DNA of 64,000 bases from Pseudomonas prosekii (GTDB lineage Bacteria; Pseudomonadota; Gammaproteobacteria; Pseudomonadales; Pseudomonadaceae), in the NCBI RefSeq assembly GCF_900105155.1, contig NZ_LT629762.1, positions 1,178,001 through 1,242,000 of the forward strand. Reading direction: 5' to 3'. The notes below the pieces were generated by a model. The model was not told where the DNA came from. It searched no databases and saw nothing but the letters and a program-made list of their open reading frames with translations. Both the position numbers and the translations under genes were made by a program. Below are positions 17,498-25,725 of this stretch, in pieces. Each line of letters begins with the position of its first letter. Within the stretch, counting starts at the first letter, position 1.

Positions 17498-19594
17498 TCA
17501 CTGTACGGTCAGCGCTTTCATCCCCAGGCCCAGAACGCGTTGATCCTCGCCGAGACCCAATTGTTTCGGGCTGATCGCGTCGGGTAGCTGGACATGAATT
17601 TGCACGATTGCGTCGCTGGCAACGGTTTCGCGGATAGCCGCGGTGATCGGGATTTCGATGCGATTGTCCTGAATACGCGTCAGGCGCGTGGTCAATGCCG
17701 GTACGCCGTTGAGGGTGAACACGGCGGTTTGTTCAGCGTGTTTCGGGAACACAAACGCCAACGCCTCAATGACGATCGACTGCGCCTGCGGGGGGATTCG
17801 CAGCAAAATATCGGCCTGCGCGCCGTCTGACCACGTGCCCCAATCTTCCGGCGCGCCCCAACCTTGGCTGAGGTGTTGAGACGTGTGATTGAACACTTGG
17901 CGCTGACCCACTTTGATCAGCGGAACCGACGGCATCTGGCGCCCTTCATCTTCGACCGCCAAACACTCGGCGCAGCGTTTCCAGCCTGGGGCGAGCACCA
18001 CCAGACCGTCGATGCGCGTCAGCAGATCGGTTTGACTGTTGATGGTTTTCACCGCATCGAGTCGGGCTTTTTCGTCGAGGATGTACAGCGAGTCCGCCTC
18101 GTACTGACCGCTGTCGAGCATGCGCCGGGGCTTCTGCTCAGCCTGTTCCAGCGCTGAGGTACTCATGCGCCCGAGGTAAGTCGCGTCGGTTTTCAGCCCA
18201 TGCACTGCAGCGAAATTGGCCAGTGGCTGCCAGGAATCCGGCTGGTTCTGCGGCGGTAACCGGCGAATGTTGGCGTAATGCGCTGCGGCGCTGTTCCAGA
18301 ACGGATCCTGCAAAGGCGTCGCCCATTCGCTGGCCGGCGCCATCATTCGGCTCTGACGCAAACCGGCCCAGCCATTACGCGTATCCACGACCTGAACGCA
18401 CAACGCGACCGCCACCAGACACATGGCGATACGCGGCCGATTACCGCGCACCACCAGGTAAATGATTACGAAAACGATGACGTAGAACGCCGGCCAGAAC
18501 ATGCGCCCGGACGCGCGGAAGATATTCGCCGATTTCACCAGTGCTTTCGGCAATGGATAGTGCGCGTTCAGCGAGCCGAGACCGATGTCGTTGGTCAATG
18601 CAAACAACAGCAGGCCGATCAATGCCAGCAACAGAATGGGCAAACCGCGCACAGCATTGGCGAATGCGGTTTTGCCGCGCAGCAGCGCAATGCCAGCGAA
18701 GATCGCCAGCAACAGCGTCCCCGCGCCGAGGTAGTTGAAGCCTTCATAGTCGCCGGGGCCTTCAGGCAAATTCGGGACTATCGCCGACCAGCCGCTGGCA
18801 TCGACCAGCGACAACAGGTTCATCCGGTACAAACCAAAACCGCCCGCCACCGCGCCTTTGCCCACACTGAAATAGCCCGCCTGCCAACAACACAGGCTCA
18901 CCAGCAAAAACAGCACGGCCCACTCGATCAGCGCGGTGCGGCGCGTCATCTGCCCTTTCCGGGTTCTGCCGACCAGATCGGCAATCCAGATCAGCGCGAC
19001 CATCGCCAGCAAATAGGCGTGGACCAGCGCCGTCGCCGCCAGCAATGTGCCCCAAGCCCATCGGCGCTTTTGCACGCCGGGATGCAACGCCAAGTACAGC
19101 GCCGCCAGTATCAGAAAATGCCCGGCCAACGACAGGTGCCCGCCCATGCGCAAAAACATCGGCGGCGAAAACAGAAACAGGCCGGTACCCAGTAATCGCA
19201 GGACAACATTGGGCGTCAGCAACCCCATCAGCTTCCAGGCGAACCACGCCTGCAACACAAAACACGCCAGCAACCAGAGACCAAAATACTGGAAGGTCTC
19301 GGGCAACCAGGCGCTAAAGGGTTTGAACAGCAAGGCCAGCAGCGGATTGGAGTCGGAAAAAATGATCGCGCTGCCGAGTTCGATCCCGTAGGACGGATTA
19401 AGTCCGAGCGGAAAGGTCCACGGCGAATGTCGGAAAAATACCCAGCCCAAGTAGTGCGTCGCCGGATCGCCGCTTTCCAGCCACGCGATATTTTGCGGAT
19501 CGAGTGCGCGCGGCCCAATCACCATGAAAAACGCGACAACGCCCATCAACAGAGGCAGCAGTGCCTGCGCCCAATGCTTGCCCGAAGCCTTCAT
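17498..19594 (-). CDS. DUF6311 membrane protein, probable GT-C type glycosyltransferase
   Basis: The 698-residue protein has about ten to twelve membrane helices (LLPLLMGVVAFFMVIGPRAL, LVLAGHFL-like and FVIIYLVV segments) and a soluble C-terminal domain from about residue 440. The acidic luminal motif WLESGDPATHYLGW after the first helix resembles the first periplasmic loop of GT-C enzymes, where an Asp serves catalysis; this is an inference. Its start overlaps the GtrA gene by four bases, making it the last gene of a four-gene operon with a GtrB-like GT2. It probably adds a sugar from a polyprenyl carrier to a surface glycan. Confidence 0.65.
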   Translation of the reverse strand: MKASGKHWAQALLPLLMGVVAFFMVIGPRALDPQNIAWLESGDPATHYLGWVFFRHSPWTFPLGLNPSYGIELGSAIIFSDSNPLLALLFKPFSAWLPETFQYFGLWLLACFVLQAWFAWKLMGLLTPNVVLRLLGTGLFLFSPPMFLRMGGHLSLAGHFLILAALYLALHPGVQKRRWAWGTLLAATALVHAYLLAMVALIWIADLVGRTRKGQMTRRTALIEWAVLFLLVSLCCWQAGYFSVGKGAVAGGFGLYRMNLLSLVDASGWSAIVPNLPEGPGDYEGFNYLGAGTLLLAIFAGIALLRGKTAFANAVRGLPILLLALIGLLLFALTNDIGLGSLNAHYPLPKALVKSANIFRASGRMFWPAFYVIVFVIIYLVVRGNRPRIAMCLVAVALCVQVVDTRNGWAGLRQSRMMAPASEWATPLQDPFWNSAAAHYANIRRLPPQNQPDSWQPLANFAAVHGLKTDATYLGRMSTSALEQAEQKPRRMLDSGQYEADSLYILDEKARLDAVKTINSQTDLLTRIDGLVVLAPGWKRCAECLAVEDEGRQMPSVPLIKVGQRQVFNHTSQHLSQGWGAPEDWGTWSDGAQADILLRIPPQAQSIVIEALAFVFPKHAEQTAVFTLNGVPALTTRLTRIQDNRIEIPITAAIRETVASDAIVQIHVQLPDAISPKQLGLGEDQRVLGLGMKALTVQ

Positions 19595-19977
19595 CGATAC
19601 GTCCAGAAGTTATGCAATACAAACGTGAAGGCCGGGATGGTCAACGCCACCGCACCGATCCCCAGCAAATAATTGAGCCCAGCAATTTGCGCCGCCCACG
19701 CGACGAACATCGCCAACAGAAATCCGCCGGCCGACACCAGCATGAAGCGCAGCAACGTGCGGCCATGCAATCGGGCGGAAAAACTCCAGGTGGTATTGAT
19801 CAGGTAAGACACCACGGTGGCCACGGCGAACGCGACACCATTGGCCAGCGGCGGCACTGGCATCAAAAAGTTGATGAACAGCACCGCGACCACCGCGTGC
19901 AGCGCCGTGACAAACAACCCAGTCACGGCGAAGCGTAAAGCGCGTTTGATCAGCGCCGATTTTTTGATCGACGTCAC
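19591..19977 (-). CDS. GtrA family membrane protein (polyprenyl-phosphate sugar flippase-like)
   Basis: The 128-residue protein has four membrane helices (ALRFAVTGLFVTALHAVVAV, VAFAVATVVSYLINTTWSF, RFMLVSAGGFLLAMFVA and GAVALTIPAFTFVLHNFW); ATVVSYLINTTWSF and HNFWTYR are GtrA signatures. A GTG start at 19977 is chosen since it gives a GTGA overlap with the upstream methyltransferase stop and a short N-terminus. GtrA proteins are thought to flip GtrB-made undecaprenyl-phosphate-sugar across the inner membrane. Both neighbours overlap by four bases. Confidence 0.85.
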   Translation of the reverse strand: MTSIKKSALIKRALRFAVTGLFVTALHAVVAVLFINFLMPVPPLANGVAFAVATVVSYLINTTWSFSARLHGRTLLRFMLVSAGGFLLAMFVAWAAQIAGLNYLLGIGAVALTIPAFTFVLHNFWTYR

Positions 19978-20684
19978 GGCTTCTGCGCCAGCACGAATAC
20001 GGTCAGGCCGGCCAGCCGATTTGCGCGCATGAGTGGCAGCTCGAGGCCGCACAAGGTTTTGAGGATCGAATTGACGGCAGGATGATGCTGCTTGAGTTGC
20101 GAGCGCGGCGGCGACGGCTGTGCGCCTTTGGGCAGCAAGCGCAGCGTCGCGGCAATCGGGAACACCGCGCCGAAATAGTAAGCGCCCTGCTTCACTGTCA
20201 AACCGGCGTCACGCGCGACTGTTTCAAATTGCGCCAGGGTGTAGCGGCGCTTGTGCTCAAGAAAGTCGTCGTGGCCGCTCCAGAGAAACTGAAACGCCGG
20301 CACCGTCATCAAAAAACGGCTGCCGGACGGGACTTTATCGACGTACGCCTTGAGCAATCCGACGTCGTCATCAACGTGCTCCAGCACGTCCATCAGCAGC
20401 ACCAGATCAGCGTCCACCGATTCGATGCCGCGTCGGTAATGCACCGGTTTTCCGGCGGTGTTGGCGTCCGAATCGGCGTCGTAACTGATGTCTACGCACC
20501 ACGCTTCATTCGCGGCGGTGTGGGTCAGCAGGTGATGAGTAAAAAACCCCGAACCGGCGCCCACATCGAGAATTTTGCGGATCGGCAAATCACCCAGCAA
20601 TCGCTTGGTCGCCGCCGCTTTGGACGCGTAATACCAGTGCTGGTCGATGCTCGAACCGAGGATGTCGGTTTCCTTGAGATCCAT
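19974..20684 (-). CDS. Class I SAM-dependent methyltransferase
   Basis: A 236-residue methyltransferase with motif I ILDVGAGSGFFTHHLL and VDADLVLLMDVLEHVDDD, the methyltransferase-11/23 pattern. It lies four bases after the GT2 gene and overlaps gtrA-like by four bases, so it belongs to the surface-glycan operon. It may methylate the sugar or carrier, which is inferred from context only. Confidence 0.8.
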   Translation of the reverse strand: MDLKETDILGSSIDQHWYYASKAAATKRLLGDLPIRKILDVGAGSGFFTHHLLTHTAANEAWCVDISYDADSDANTAGKPVHYRRGIESVDADLVLLMDVLEHVDDDVGLLKAYVDKVPSGSRFLMTVPAFQFLWSGHDDFLEHKRRYTLAQFETVARDAGLTVKQGAYYFGAVFPIAATLRLLPKGAQPSPPRSQLKQHHPAVNSILKTLCGLELPLMRANRLAGLTVFVLAQKP

Positions 20685-20687
20685 GGT

Positions 20688-21656
20688 TCAGTCCTTGGGG
20701 TTATAGACGCGACGCACCAGGTAAACCGGTCGGCGTTTTGATTCGATATAGGTGCGACCGAGGTATTCGCCGAGCACGCCGATGCCCATTAATTGCAGGC
20801 CGCCGAGGAAGGTCACGGCCACCATCAGCGAAGCGTAACCCGGCAGATCGACGCCGGAAATCAAGGTGCGCAACACGATGAAAATGGCGAACGAGAACGA
20901 CACCATCGAGACGAAAAGCCCCAGATAGGTCCAGACTTTCAGCGGGTCGGTGCTGAAACTGGTGATGCCTTCCAGGGCAAAATTCCACAGCCGCCAACCA
21001 TTGAATTTGCTCTCGCCGGCCACCCGCTCCGGCCGCTCGTAATCGACGCGCGTGGTGCGAAACCCGACCCAGGCAAACAAGCCTTTCATGAAGCGCCGCG
21101 ACTCGGGCAGTGAGTCCAACGCGTCAACCACGCAGCGGTCCATCAGGCGAAAATCACCGACATCCTTGGGCAGCGGTTGGTCGGCGATTTTGTTGTGCAG
21201 GCGATAGAACCAGTTGGCCGAAGTTTTCTTGGCCCAGGAGTCCGTACGGCGACTCACACGATGGCCCAGCACCACTTCAAAACCCAATCGCCACTGAGCA
21301 ATCATCAGCAAAATGACTTCGGGCGGGTCCTGCAAATCGACATCGATCGGCACCACCACTTGCCCGGTGGCAGTCTGCAAACCGGCGGTGAGCGCCGCTT
21401 CCTTGCCGAAATTGCGGCTCAAATCGATGATGCGGATACGCCGGTCAGACTGCTGGCGCTCCAGCAGCAAACCCAGGGTCGTATCGCTGCTGCCATCATT
21501 GACGAAAACCATTTCCAGGCCGATCAGCGCCTCATCCTTGAAGACGTCAGTGATCCGCGCGATGAACAAATCGATAGTCGCCGCTTCGTTGCACACCGGA
21601 ATAACGAGCGAAAGCTCGACATGCCCGGCCGTGTGCGTTCCATGCTGATGAGTCAA
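20688..21656 (-). CDS. GtrB/DPM1-like GT2 glycosyltransferase
   Basis: The 322-residue protein has the GT2 A-domain: LSLVIPVCNEAATIDLFI, the nucleotide-site EMVFVNDGSSDTTLGLL, the acidic motif VVPIDVDLQDPPEV and catalytic FRLMDRCVVDAL. Two C-terminal membrane helices (YLGLFVSMVSFSFAIFIVLR and LMVAVTFLGGLQLMGIGVL) follow. This is the form of polyprenyl-phosphate glucosyltransferases such as GtrB. First gene of the minus-strand operon. An AT-rich tract just upstream (21660-21690) probably holds the promoter. Confidence 0.88.
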   Translation of the reverse strand: MTHQHGTHTAGHVELSLVIPVCNEAATIDLFIARITDVFKDEALIGLEMVFVNDGSSDTTLGLLLERQQSDRRIRIIDLSRNFGKEAALTAGLQTATGQVVVPIDVDLQDPPEVILLMIAQWRLGFEVVLGHRVSRRTDSWAKKTSANWFYRLHNKIADQPLPKDVGDFRLMDRCVVDALDSLPESRRFMKGLFAWVGFRTTRVDYERPERVAGESKFNGWRLWNFALEGITSFSTDPLKVWTYLGLFVSMVSFSFAIFIVLRTLISGVDLPGYASLMVAVTFLGGLQLMGIGVLGEYLGRTYIESKRRPVYLVRRVYNPKD

Positions 21657-21936
21657 TTGATTGCTCTTTTTTTTATAGTGATTTTTCTACAATCTTCGCT
21701 CGCCAAATTACTTGTCGGCGCCACGAACTGCCCCGTATTAAGCAGGAGCATGGGGTGTGATGCAAGGGCGAAACTGCGGCGGTTTTGGCCATCCTTGCGT
21801 CGCGCTGGCTCGTGTAGGAAATGCCCTCAAATCATTGGAAACAAATGCTCGATGGCCAAAAAAATCAGCTCCGCTAGGCTTGCTGACATGCGGCACACAG
21901 GTTGTCGCAAATGATCAATCGCAGGGAGCGAGCTGA

Positions 21937-22128
21937 ATGTATTTCGAGATTTACAGGCAATCCAAAGGCACCTCGAACACTGGCAAGGGACAGTGGCGCT
22001 GGCGGTTACGGGCCGGCAACAACGAGACGGTTGCCAGCGGCGAGTCGTATGTGAACAAGGCAGATTGTCTGCACGTGATCAAGTTGATCATGGGTGTGCA
22101 GGAGGGAACGCCGGTCAAGGAGATCTGA
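21937..22128 (+). CDS. YegP family (DUF1508) protein, single repeat
   Basis: The 63-residue protein is one DUF1508 unit: YFEIYRQSKG, then WRWRLRAGNNETVASGESY and a helical end. E. coli YegP carries two such units, so this is the short one-repeat form common in pseudomonads. GGGAG precedes the ATG. Function unknown. Confidence 0.85.
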   Translation: MYFEIYRQSKGTSNTGKGQWRWRLRAGNNETVASGESYVNKADCLHVIKLIMGVQEGTPVKEI

Positions 22129-22229
22129 CGGCACAAGCCGTGCTGCTCACGTTGGGTGAGCAGCTCTCGGATCACTCAACTCGACAACGCACTGTCGACT
22201 GCGGCATGCCTGACCAGGAGCTTGATTTC

Positions 22230-22925
22230 ATGGAGAGAAAGGACATCAGGAAACACCTCGCCCGGCCGGCGATCAAGTTTGCCGCCGGCGGATTTCGCCC
22301 CACTCTGAGTGACGATGAAAGCTGGCTCGGAAAAGTATTCCTTTTCCGCCCCGACGAAACAGTCCCGAAAAATGCTGCGGGCATCGAGCTACACCCCTAC
22401 GCCCAGTTGTACCTGCCCGACTTGCCGTTCTGCAGTTCGGCCCTTCGCGGAATTCGCGTCCTCACCGTGTTCATCTCCGAGCCCTTCCCCGAGCCGTTCG
22501 AAGCCATGGGCGATAACTGGCTGATTCGTGAATACAGCTTCGATGAGGTGCTGGTGCGCAAAGACTTCGCCTCTCCCGATTCGCCTCTAAAGCCCTTCGC
22601 ATTGAAGGCCGAATTGGTCGAAGAGGACTTTCCATTGTGGGACGGTGGCGGGATACCCAGAGACGTTGAGCTTGAAATACTCAAACTGGAGGACTCCGGG
22701 GAAATTGAATCGTATTACGACTTGGTGACTCATGTGTTCGAACACAAGATCGGCGGCTATCCGTCGTACTGCCAGCCCGGTGATGATCCGGGGGATGATT
22801 TTGATTTTGTGTTTCAGATCTCGTCGGATACGAAGATCAATCTGAACGTTGTGGACAGCGGGAGTTTGATGTTCTGGCGGAACAGAGTCAGCGGGGAATG
22901 GGCGATTTATTACGATTTTTATTAG
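22230..22925 (+). CDS. YwqG-like DUF1963 protein
   Basis: A 231-residue protein. The DUF1963 signature is near the end: HKIGGYPSYCQPG, then FDFVFQISSDTKINLNV and GSLMFWRN. An Asp/Glu-rich middle section follows a basic N-terminus. The Met at 22230 is chosen because CAGGAG lies ten bases upstream; the Met eight codons earlier has no such site. The family function is unknown; members often act as small housekeeping or immunity-like proteins. A terminator follows at 22987. Confidence 0.75.
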   Translation: MERKDIRKHLARPAIKFAAGGFRPTLSDDESWLGKVFLFRPDETVPKNAAGIELHPYAQLYLPDLPFCSSALRGIRVLTVFISEPFPEPFEAMGDNWLIREYSFDEVLVRKDFASPDSPLKPFALKAELVEEDFPLWDGGGIPRDVELEILKLEDSGEIESYYDLVTHVFEHKIGGYPSYCQPGDDPGDDFDFVFQISSDTKINLNVVDSGSLMFWRNRVSGEWAIYYDFY

Positions 22926-22986
22926 AGAACCGGATGCGCAGCGTTCACATGCTGGACGCTGCGGCGTTTATCAAATCCTGAAAAAG

Positions 22987-23025
22987 CAAAAGCCTCGTAA
23001 TCCTTTCGGTTGCGGGGCTTTTTTA
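22987..23025 (+). terminator. Rho-independent terminator after the DUF1963 gene
   Basis: AAAGCCTCGTAAT pairs, with G-U wobbles, with GTTGCGGGGCTTT and is followed by a run of T. It lies about 60 bases after the stop codon. Confidence 0.8.
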
Positions 23026-23174
23026 TGATGGCAGTGGCGGGCTTACACAAGTTTAAAACCTGGCGTTTAGCGACACCGGTTGTTACTTCCTAAAGGCTAC
23101 AAAACCTTGTGCCTTTGCCTACAGGTAAGACAGAATCCACCGGCTTGTGCGCCATGCCCCCGGGCCCTATCGTT

Positions 23175-23350
23175 TATCTGCCACTGCTTATCAGTGGTCG
23201 GGTTTAGTAGCTCGGTATCTAGCGGTGCACCGGCATCTGTCAATCAGGTAGTTACACACCTGCATTTGATGGTGGCTGTGCGCAGGGCGCCCTAGGGCGC
23301 GCCGGATTGCTAGGTCCCCGGTCTACTAACCTGCGAACAGCCGCCACCCT
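23175..23350 (+). ncRNA. Candidate structured RNA leader upstream of the DUF6124 gene
   Basis: Two nested structures are visible. CCACTG-CTTAT-CAGTGG (23181-23197) is a perfect hairpin. GGTGGCTGTGCGCAG (23271-23285) pairs across a large interior with CTGCGAACAGCCGCCACC (23331-23348), allowing a three-base bulge; the interior holds the palindrome GCGCCCTAGGGCGC. No open frame explains it. It ends 48 bases before the DUF6124 start, so a cis-acting leader or an independent small RNA is possible. I cannot assign a known family from sequence alone. Confidence 0.45.
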
Positions 23351-23395
23351 TTCGTTTAGTAGCGAGAGAGAAGCAGCCCTATCCGGACCTGACTT

Positions 23396-23764
23396 ATGTT
23401 CAAAGTAACGCCGAATCCGCCTCACACCGATCCAGTACCTTACGACGCCACTTTTGATCTTGATCCCGAAAAGATGAAAGTAGCCGCCGACCGCGCCCTC
23501 CTCTTCTACCTCAACCCCGGGGCGACGAAAGCGCAGATAGCGCCCCGCAAACCCAGCAGCATTTTTGTCATCGACGCAGCGGCTGATGACGAGACACTAC
23601 TCGTCGACGCCTGCGCATCACTGGGCTCCGCCAGCGCAATAGTCAACGACCTCATCGACCTGGCAGACAACCCACGACGCCAAACACTACTGGTGCTGCA
23701 ACGAGTGATCCTGATGGGCGAGCTCGCGGTCAACCGCGTACTGGATAACCACAAACCTGGCTAA
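23396..23764 (+). CDS. DUF6124 family protein
   Basis: A 122-residue protein of a Pseudomonas-restricted family. It starts MFKVTPNPP and includes the conserved stretch TLLVDACASLGSASAIVNDL, then an amphipathic helix ending VNRVLDN. No enzymatic motif is present. Function unknown; paralogues are usually many per genome. The gene follows a long structured leader and sits just left of the tRNA-Ser island edge. Confidence 0.75.
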   Translation: MFKVTPNPPHTDPVPYDATFDLDPEKMKVAADRALLFYLNPGATKAQIAPRKPSSIFVIDAAADDETLLVDACASLGSASAIVNDLIDLADNPRRQTLLVLQRVILMGELAVNRVLDNHKPG

Positions 23765-23767
23765 TCA

Positions 23768-23955
23768 CCAGTCTGGTGAGGGGATTGCCCCCTCACCACA
23801 ATCCCTTCGATGAAATACATCCCCGTGGCGAGGGGGCTTGCCCCCGTCGGGTTGCGCAGCAGCCCCAAAACCGCCAACGATTTCTTCCTGAGACACCGCG
23901 ATAGCCGATTGGGGCCGCTTCGCAACCCGACGGGGGCAAGCCCCCTCGCCACGGG
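23768..23955. repeat. REP elements: one compact hairpin and one pair with 35-bp perfect arms
   Basis: GTGAGGGGATTGCCCCCTCAC forms a compact hairpin near 23775. A second unit (23822-23955) has perfect 35-base arms starting CCCGTGGCGAGGGGGCTTGC, separated by about 64 bases. This is the GCGAGGGGGCTTGCCCCC subtype, different from the REPs at 2507 and 38655. Confidence 0.9.
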
Positions 23956-24031
23956 TGGGGGGTGTTGCGGATAGAAGTGTTTGACGGCATGACGGATAGC
24001 CCGCCACTACAAAAAAAATCCCGGAAACGAA

Positions 24032-24064
24032 AAAGCCCCCGTAATCAATGATCACGGGGGCTTT
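24032..24064 (-). terminator. Terminator hairpin within the left att repeat
   Basis: AAAGCCCCCGT and ACGGGGGCTTT form an 11-base perfect stem with an 11-base loop. In the intact copy it is the tRNA-Ser terminator. Confidence 0.8.
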
Positions 24065-24079
24065 GTCTTGTTTCAATAA

Positions 24080-24105
24080 TGGCGGAGAGATAGGGATTCG
24101 AACCC
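24080..24105 (-). pseudogene. 3' fragment of tRNA-Ser at the island edge
   Basis: On the minus strand this is GGGTTCGAATCCC-type T-arm, acceptor TCTCTCC, discriminator G and CCA. The remaining two thirds of the tRNA are missing. It is the displaced original end or the element-borne end of the attachment site. Confidence 0.88.
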
Positions 24106-24202
24106 CTTCCGTTGTCGCCACAGGCCGCTTAAGGCCAACAAAAACGGGAATTTCCGCTCGTTCCTTTGTCGTCAAGCGGCCTATTGCGGTCTCAAGCTTG
24201 CC

Positions 24203-25105
24203 CTAAACATCATCATGAATTCGCTCGAGGTCTAGATCTGAAGTGTTACGCGCCAATGGCTTCAGTGCATCCTGAATCGCTGCCATCTTGGACGAGGGTC
24301 TCATTACATCCTGAAGCGCAGCTATATGCGCCATGGGCTTAAGTGCGTCTTGTATTGCAGCAATCGCCGCCGAAGGTTTCAGTACATCCTGAATCGCAGC
24401 CATCGCCGAAGGATTCATTGCGTCTTGAATCGCAGCCATCGCGGCCGAGGGTTTCATTGCGTCTTGAATTGCAGCCATCGCGGCCGAAGGTTTCATTGCG
24501 TCTTGAATTGCAGCCATCGCGGCCGAAGGTTTCATTGCGTCTTGAATTGCAGCCATCGCGGCCGAAGGTTTCATCGCGTCTTGAATTGCAGCCATCGCGG
24601 CCGAAGGTTTCATTGCATCCTGAAACGCTTCCAGTTGCGCCCATTGCATCACTGTAGCCAGGCGAATAGCGTCCAAAATTGGTCCGAGTGATATGCCGAG
24701 GTTTGGCAAATGCCCAGGCGTGCTCACACGATTTTCTCGCATTAACGGCTGTTGTATTGTGCGAGCTGTGACGCGGAATGCGTCAAGATGGATGAGTCCC
24801 AGTGCGGCCGCAACATGCTCCGCTTTATCGGACGACACACCCCAGTAGCGTGATATACGCAGTGAAATTGGCGCGATGAATTGCTCCATTGCTAACGATT
24901 GGCCGGAATAAGCGGGTCCATTGTGTTTAGCCTGCGAGCGCAACTCTTCGTATCCGCCATATCCGAGGATTTGAGCAAAGGTTTGCTGCGCGAAAGAACG
25001 CTTTGGCTTAACAGACTGATCGGGATGGTGCTTACTAAGCTTGGAAATAGAGCTTTTGATGCGACCGCTATCAAAGTCGGCCGATGTAACGGGAATACGA
25101 ATCAT
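24203..25105 (-). CDS. Protein with ten tandem 13-residue repeats
   Basis: The 300-residue product has a unique N-terminus (MIRIPVTSADFDSGRIKSSI, then SFAQQTFAQILGYGGYEELR) and a C-terminal array of ten units of consensus AAIQDAMKPSAAM. The first units (protein order) are nearly identical; the last four diverge. Each unit is a short Ala/Met-rich helix closed by Lys-Pro, giving a regular chain of helical segments. I do not recognise the family; the N-terminal GYxxYxELR module recalls proteins carried by plasmids and islands. ATG at 25105 follows GAGGT by five bases; an upstream ATG overlaps that site and was rejected. First gene inside the island's left edge. Confidence 0.65.
   Translation of the reverse strand: MIRIPVTSADFDSGRIKSSISKLSKHHPDQSVKPKRSFAQQTFAQILGYGGYEELRSQAKHNGPAYSGQSLAMEQFIAPISLRISRYWGVSSDKAEHVAAALGLIHLDAFRVTARTIQQPLMRENRVSTPGHLPNLGISLGPILDAIRLATVMQWAQLEAFQDAMKPSAAMAAIQDAMKPSAAMAAIQDAMKPSAAMAAIQDAMKPSAAMAAIQDAMKPSAAMAAIQDAMNPSAMAAIQDVLKPSAAIAAIQDALKPMAHIAALQDVMRPSSKMAAIQDALKPLARNTSDLDLERIHDDV
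24244..24631 (-). repeat. 39-bp coding tandem repeat array
   Basis: About ten 39-base units, one shortened by a codon. Units between 24429 and 24616 differ by only one or two bases each, which points to recent expansion; outer units are older. The core reads GCAGCCATCGCGGCCGAAGG on the plus strand. Confidence 0.92.
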
Positions 25106-25352
25106 AAAACACCTCATACAGGCGCACAGAGTTCATACAGCAGCTGGCGAGCCGTGGTGCACCTGACTAGGGTCAAGTTTCGTATCAAAAGAATAGGTAT
25201 CGCGACTGAAGCAGTTTGGTCTCGTATCCTAAGAATTCGCGCAAGGCCAGCAGCGCCGAACGAGACCAGTCCGGCTTAGCAGAAATCTTAAAGATCTAAA
25301 AAATATTGTCAAGCTAAACCAAAGACTTCCTAGTTATCGAAGCTCCGAGGAC

Positions 25353-25401
25353 GCAGCTTCCCAAGCTGATGATGACGGTTCGATTCCCTTCACCCACTCC
25401 A
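25353..25401 (+). pseudogene. 3' fragment of tRNA-Gly(CCC)
   Basis: The sequence carries the anticodon arm GCAGCTTCCCAAGCTGAT (anticodon CCC), a T-arm with GGTTCGATTCC, and an acceptor strand ending CACCCACTCCA. The 5' acceptor strand and D-arm are absent upstream, where no GTGGGTG is found. Likely an attachment-site remnant of an element that targets tRNA-Gly. Confidence 0.7.
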
Positions 25402-25725
25402 CTATTTTCAAGGCCTCCAGCCTACCCATACTCACTAAAGTGTCTGTTTAGGTGTCTGTTTTCAAATTTAACCGAACGCCTGCTAAAAGAAACAGACACC
25501 AACACTAAGTCACCCTCCGAAATCAATTCTCCCCATCGGCATACTGTCAGCCGGTATCCCACCTGCACGTCTCTTCCCCCAGCTCATGAAGCTTGGTAAT
25601 TACTCGGGCTCCATCATTTCCCGTCGCTCGTCCTTGGCATGACCTTGCGAAAATTTTCGCGAGCCATTTCTCAGAGCAGGTCTGATACAGTGGTTCCCGT
25701 TAAATTCTTTGACAGGGAGTCAAGT
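25402..25725 (+). other. Gene-free leader of the PAAR cassette
   Basis: This stretch holds GTGTCTGTTT twice in tandem (25439-25461) and its inverted match AAACAGACACC at 25490-25500, giving a perfect 11-base inverted repeat. No coding sequence is seen. The promoter of the PAAR cassette should be here. The repeats may also be recombination arm-sites next to the tRNA-Gly fragment. Confidence 0.4.

Larger units (their letters stand above)
24025..24105. repeat. Left att repeat of the tRNA-Ser genomic island (81 bp)
   Basis: This 81-base block is identical to 33512-33592. It comprises a terminator hairpin, a short spacer and the last 26 bases of tRNA-Ser(CGA), including its CCA. Identity stops exactly inside the T-arm. 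The duplication of a tRNA 3' end at both edges is the signature of integration by a tyrosine recombinase. Confidence 0.93.

Noticed and set aside
24025..24105. Second functional tRNA-Ser at the left edge
   Set aside because: Only 26 bases of the 3' end are present; the anticodon and acceptor 5' strand are missing.
24244..24631. Regular 39-base repeats that could be taken for a CRISPR array
   Set aside because: Repeats are contiguous with no unique spacers, keep an open frame on the minus strand and code for 13-residue protein units.
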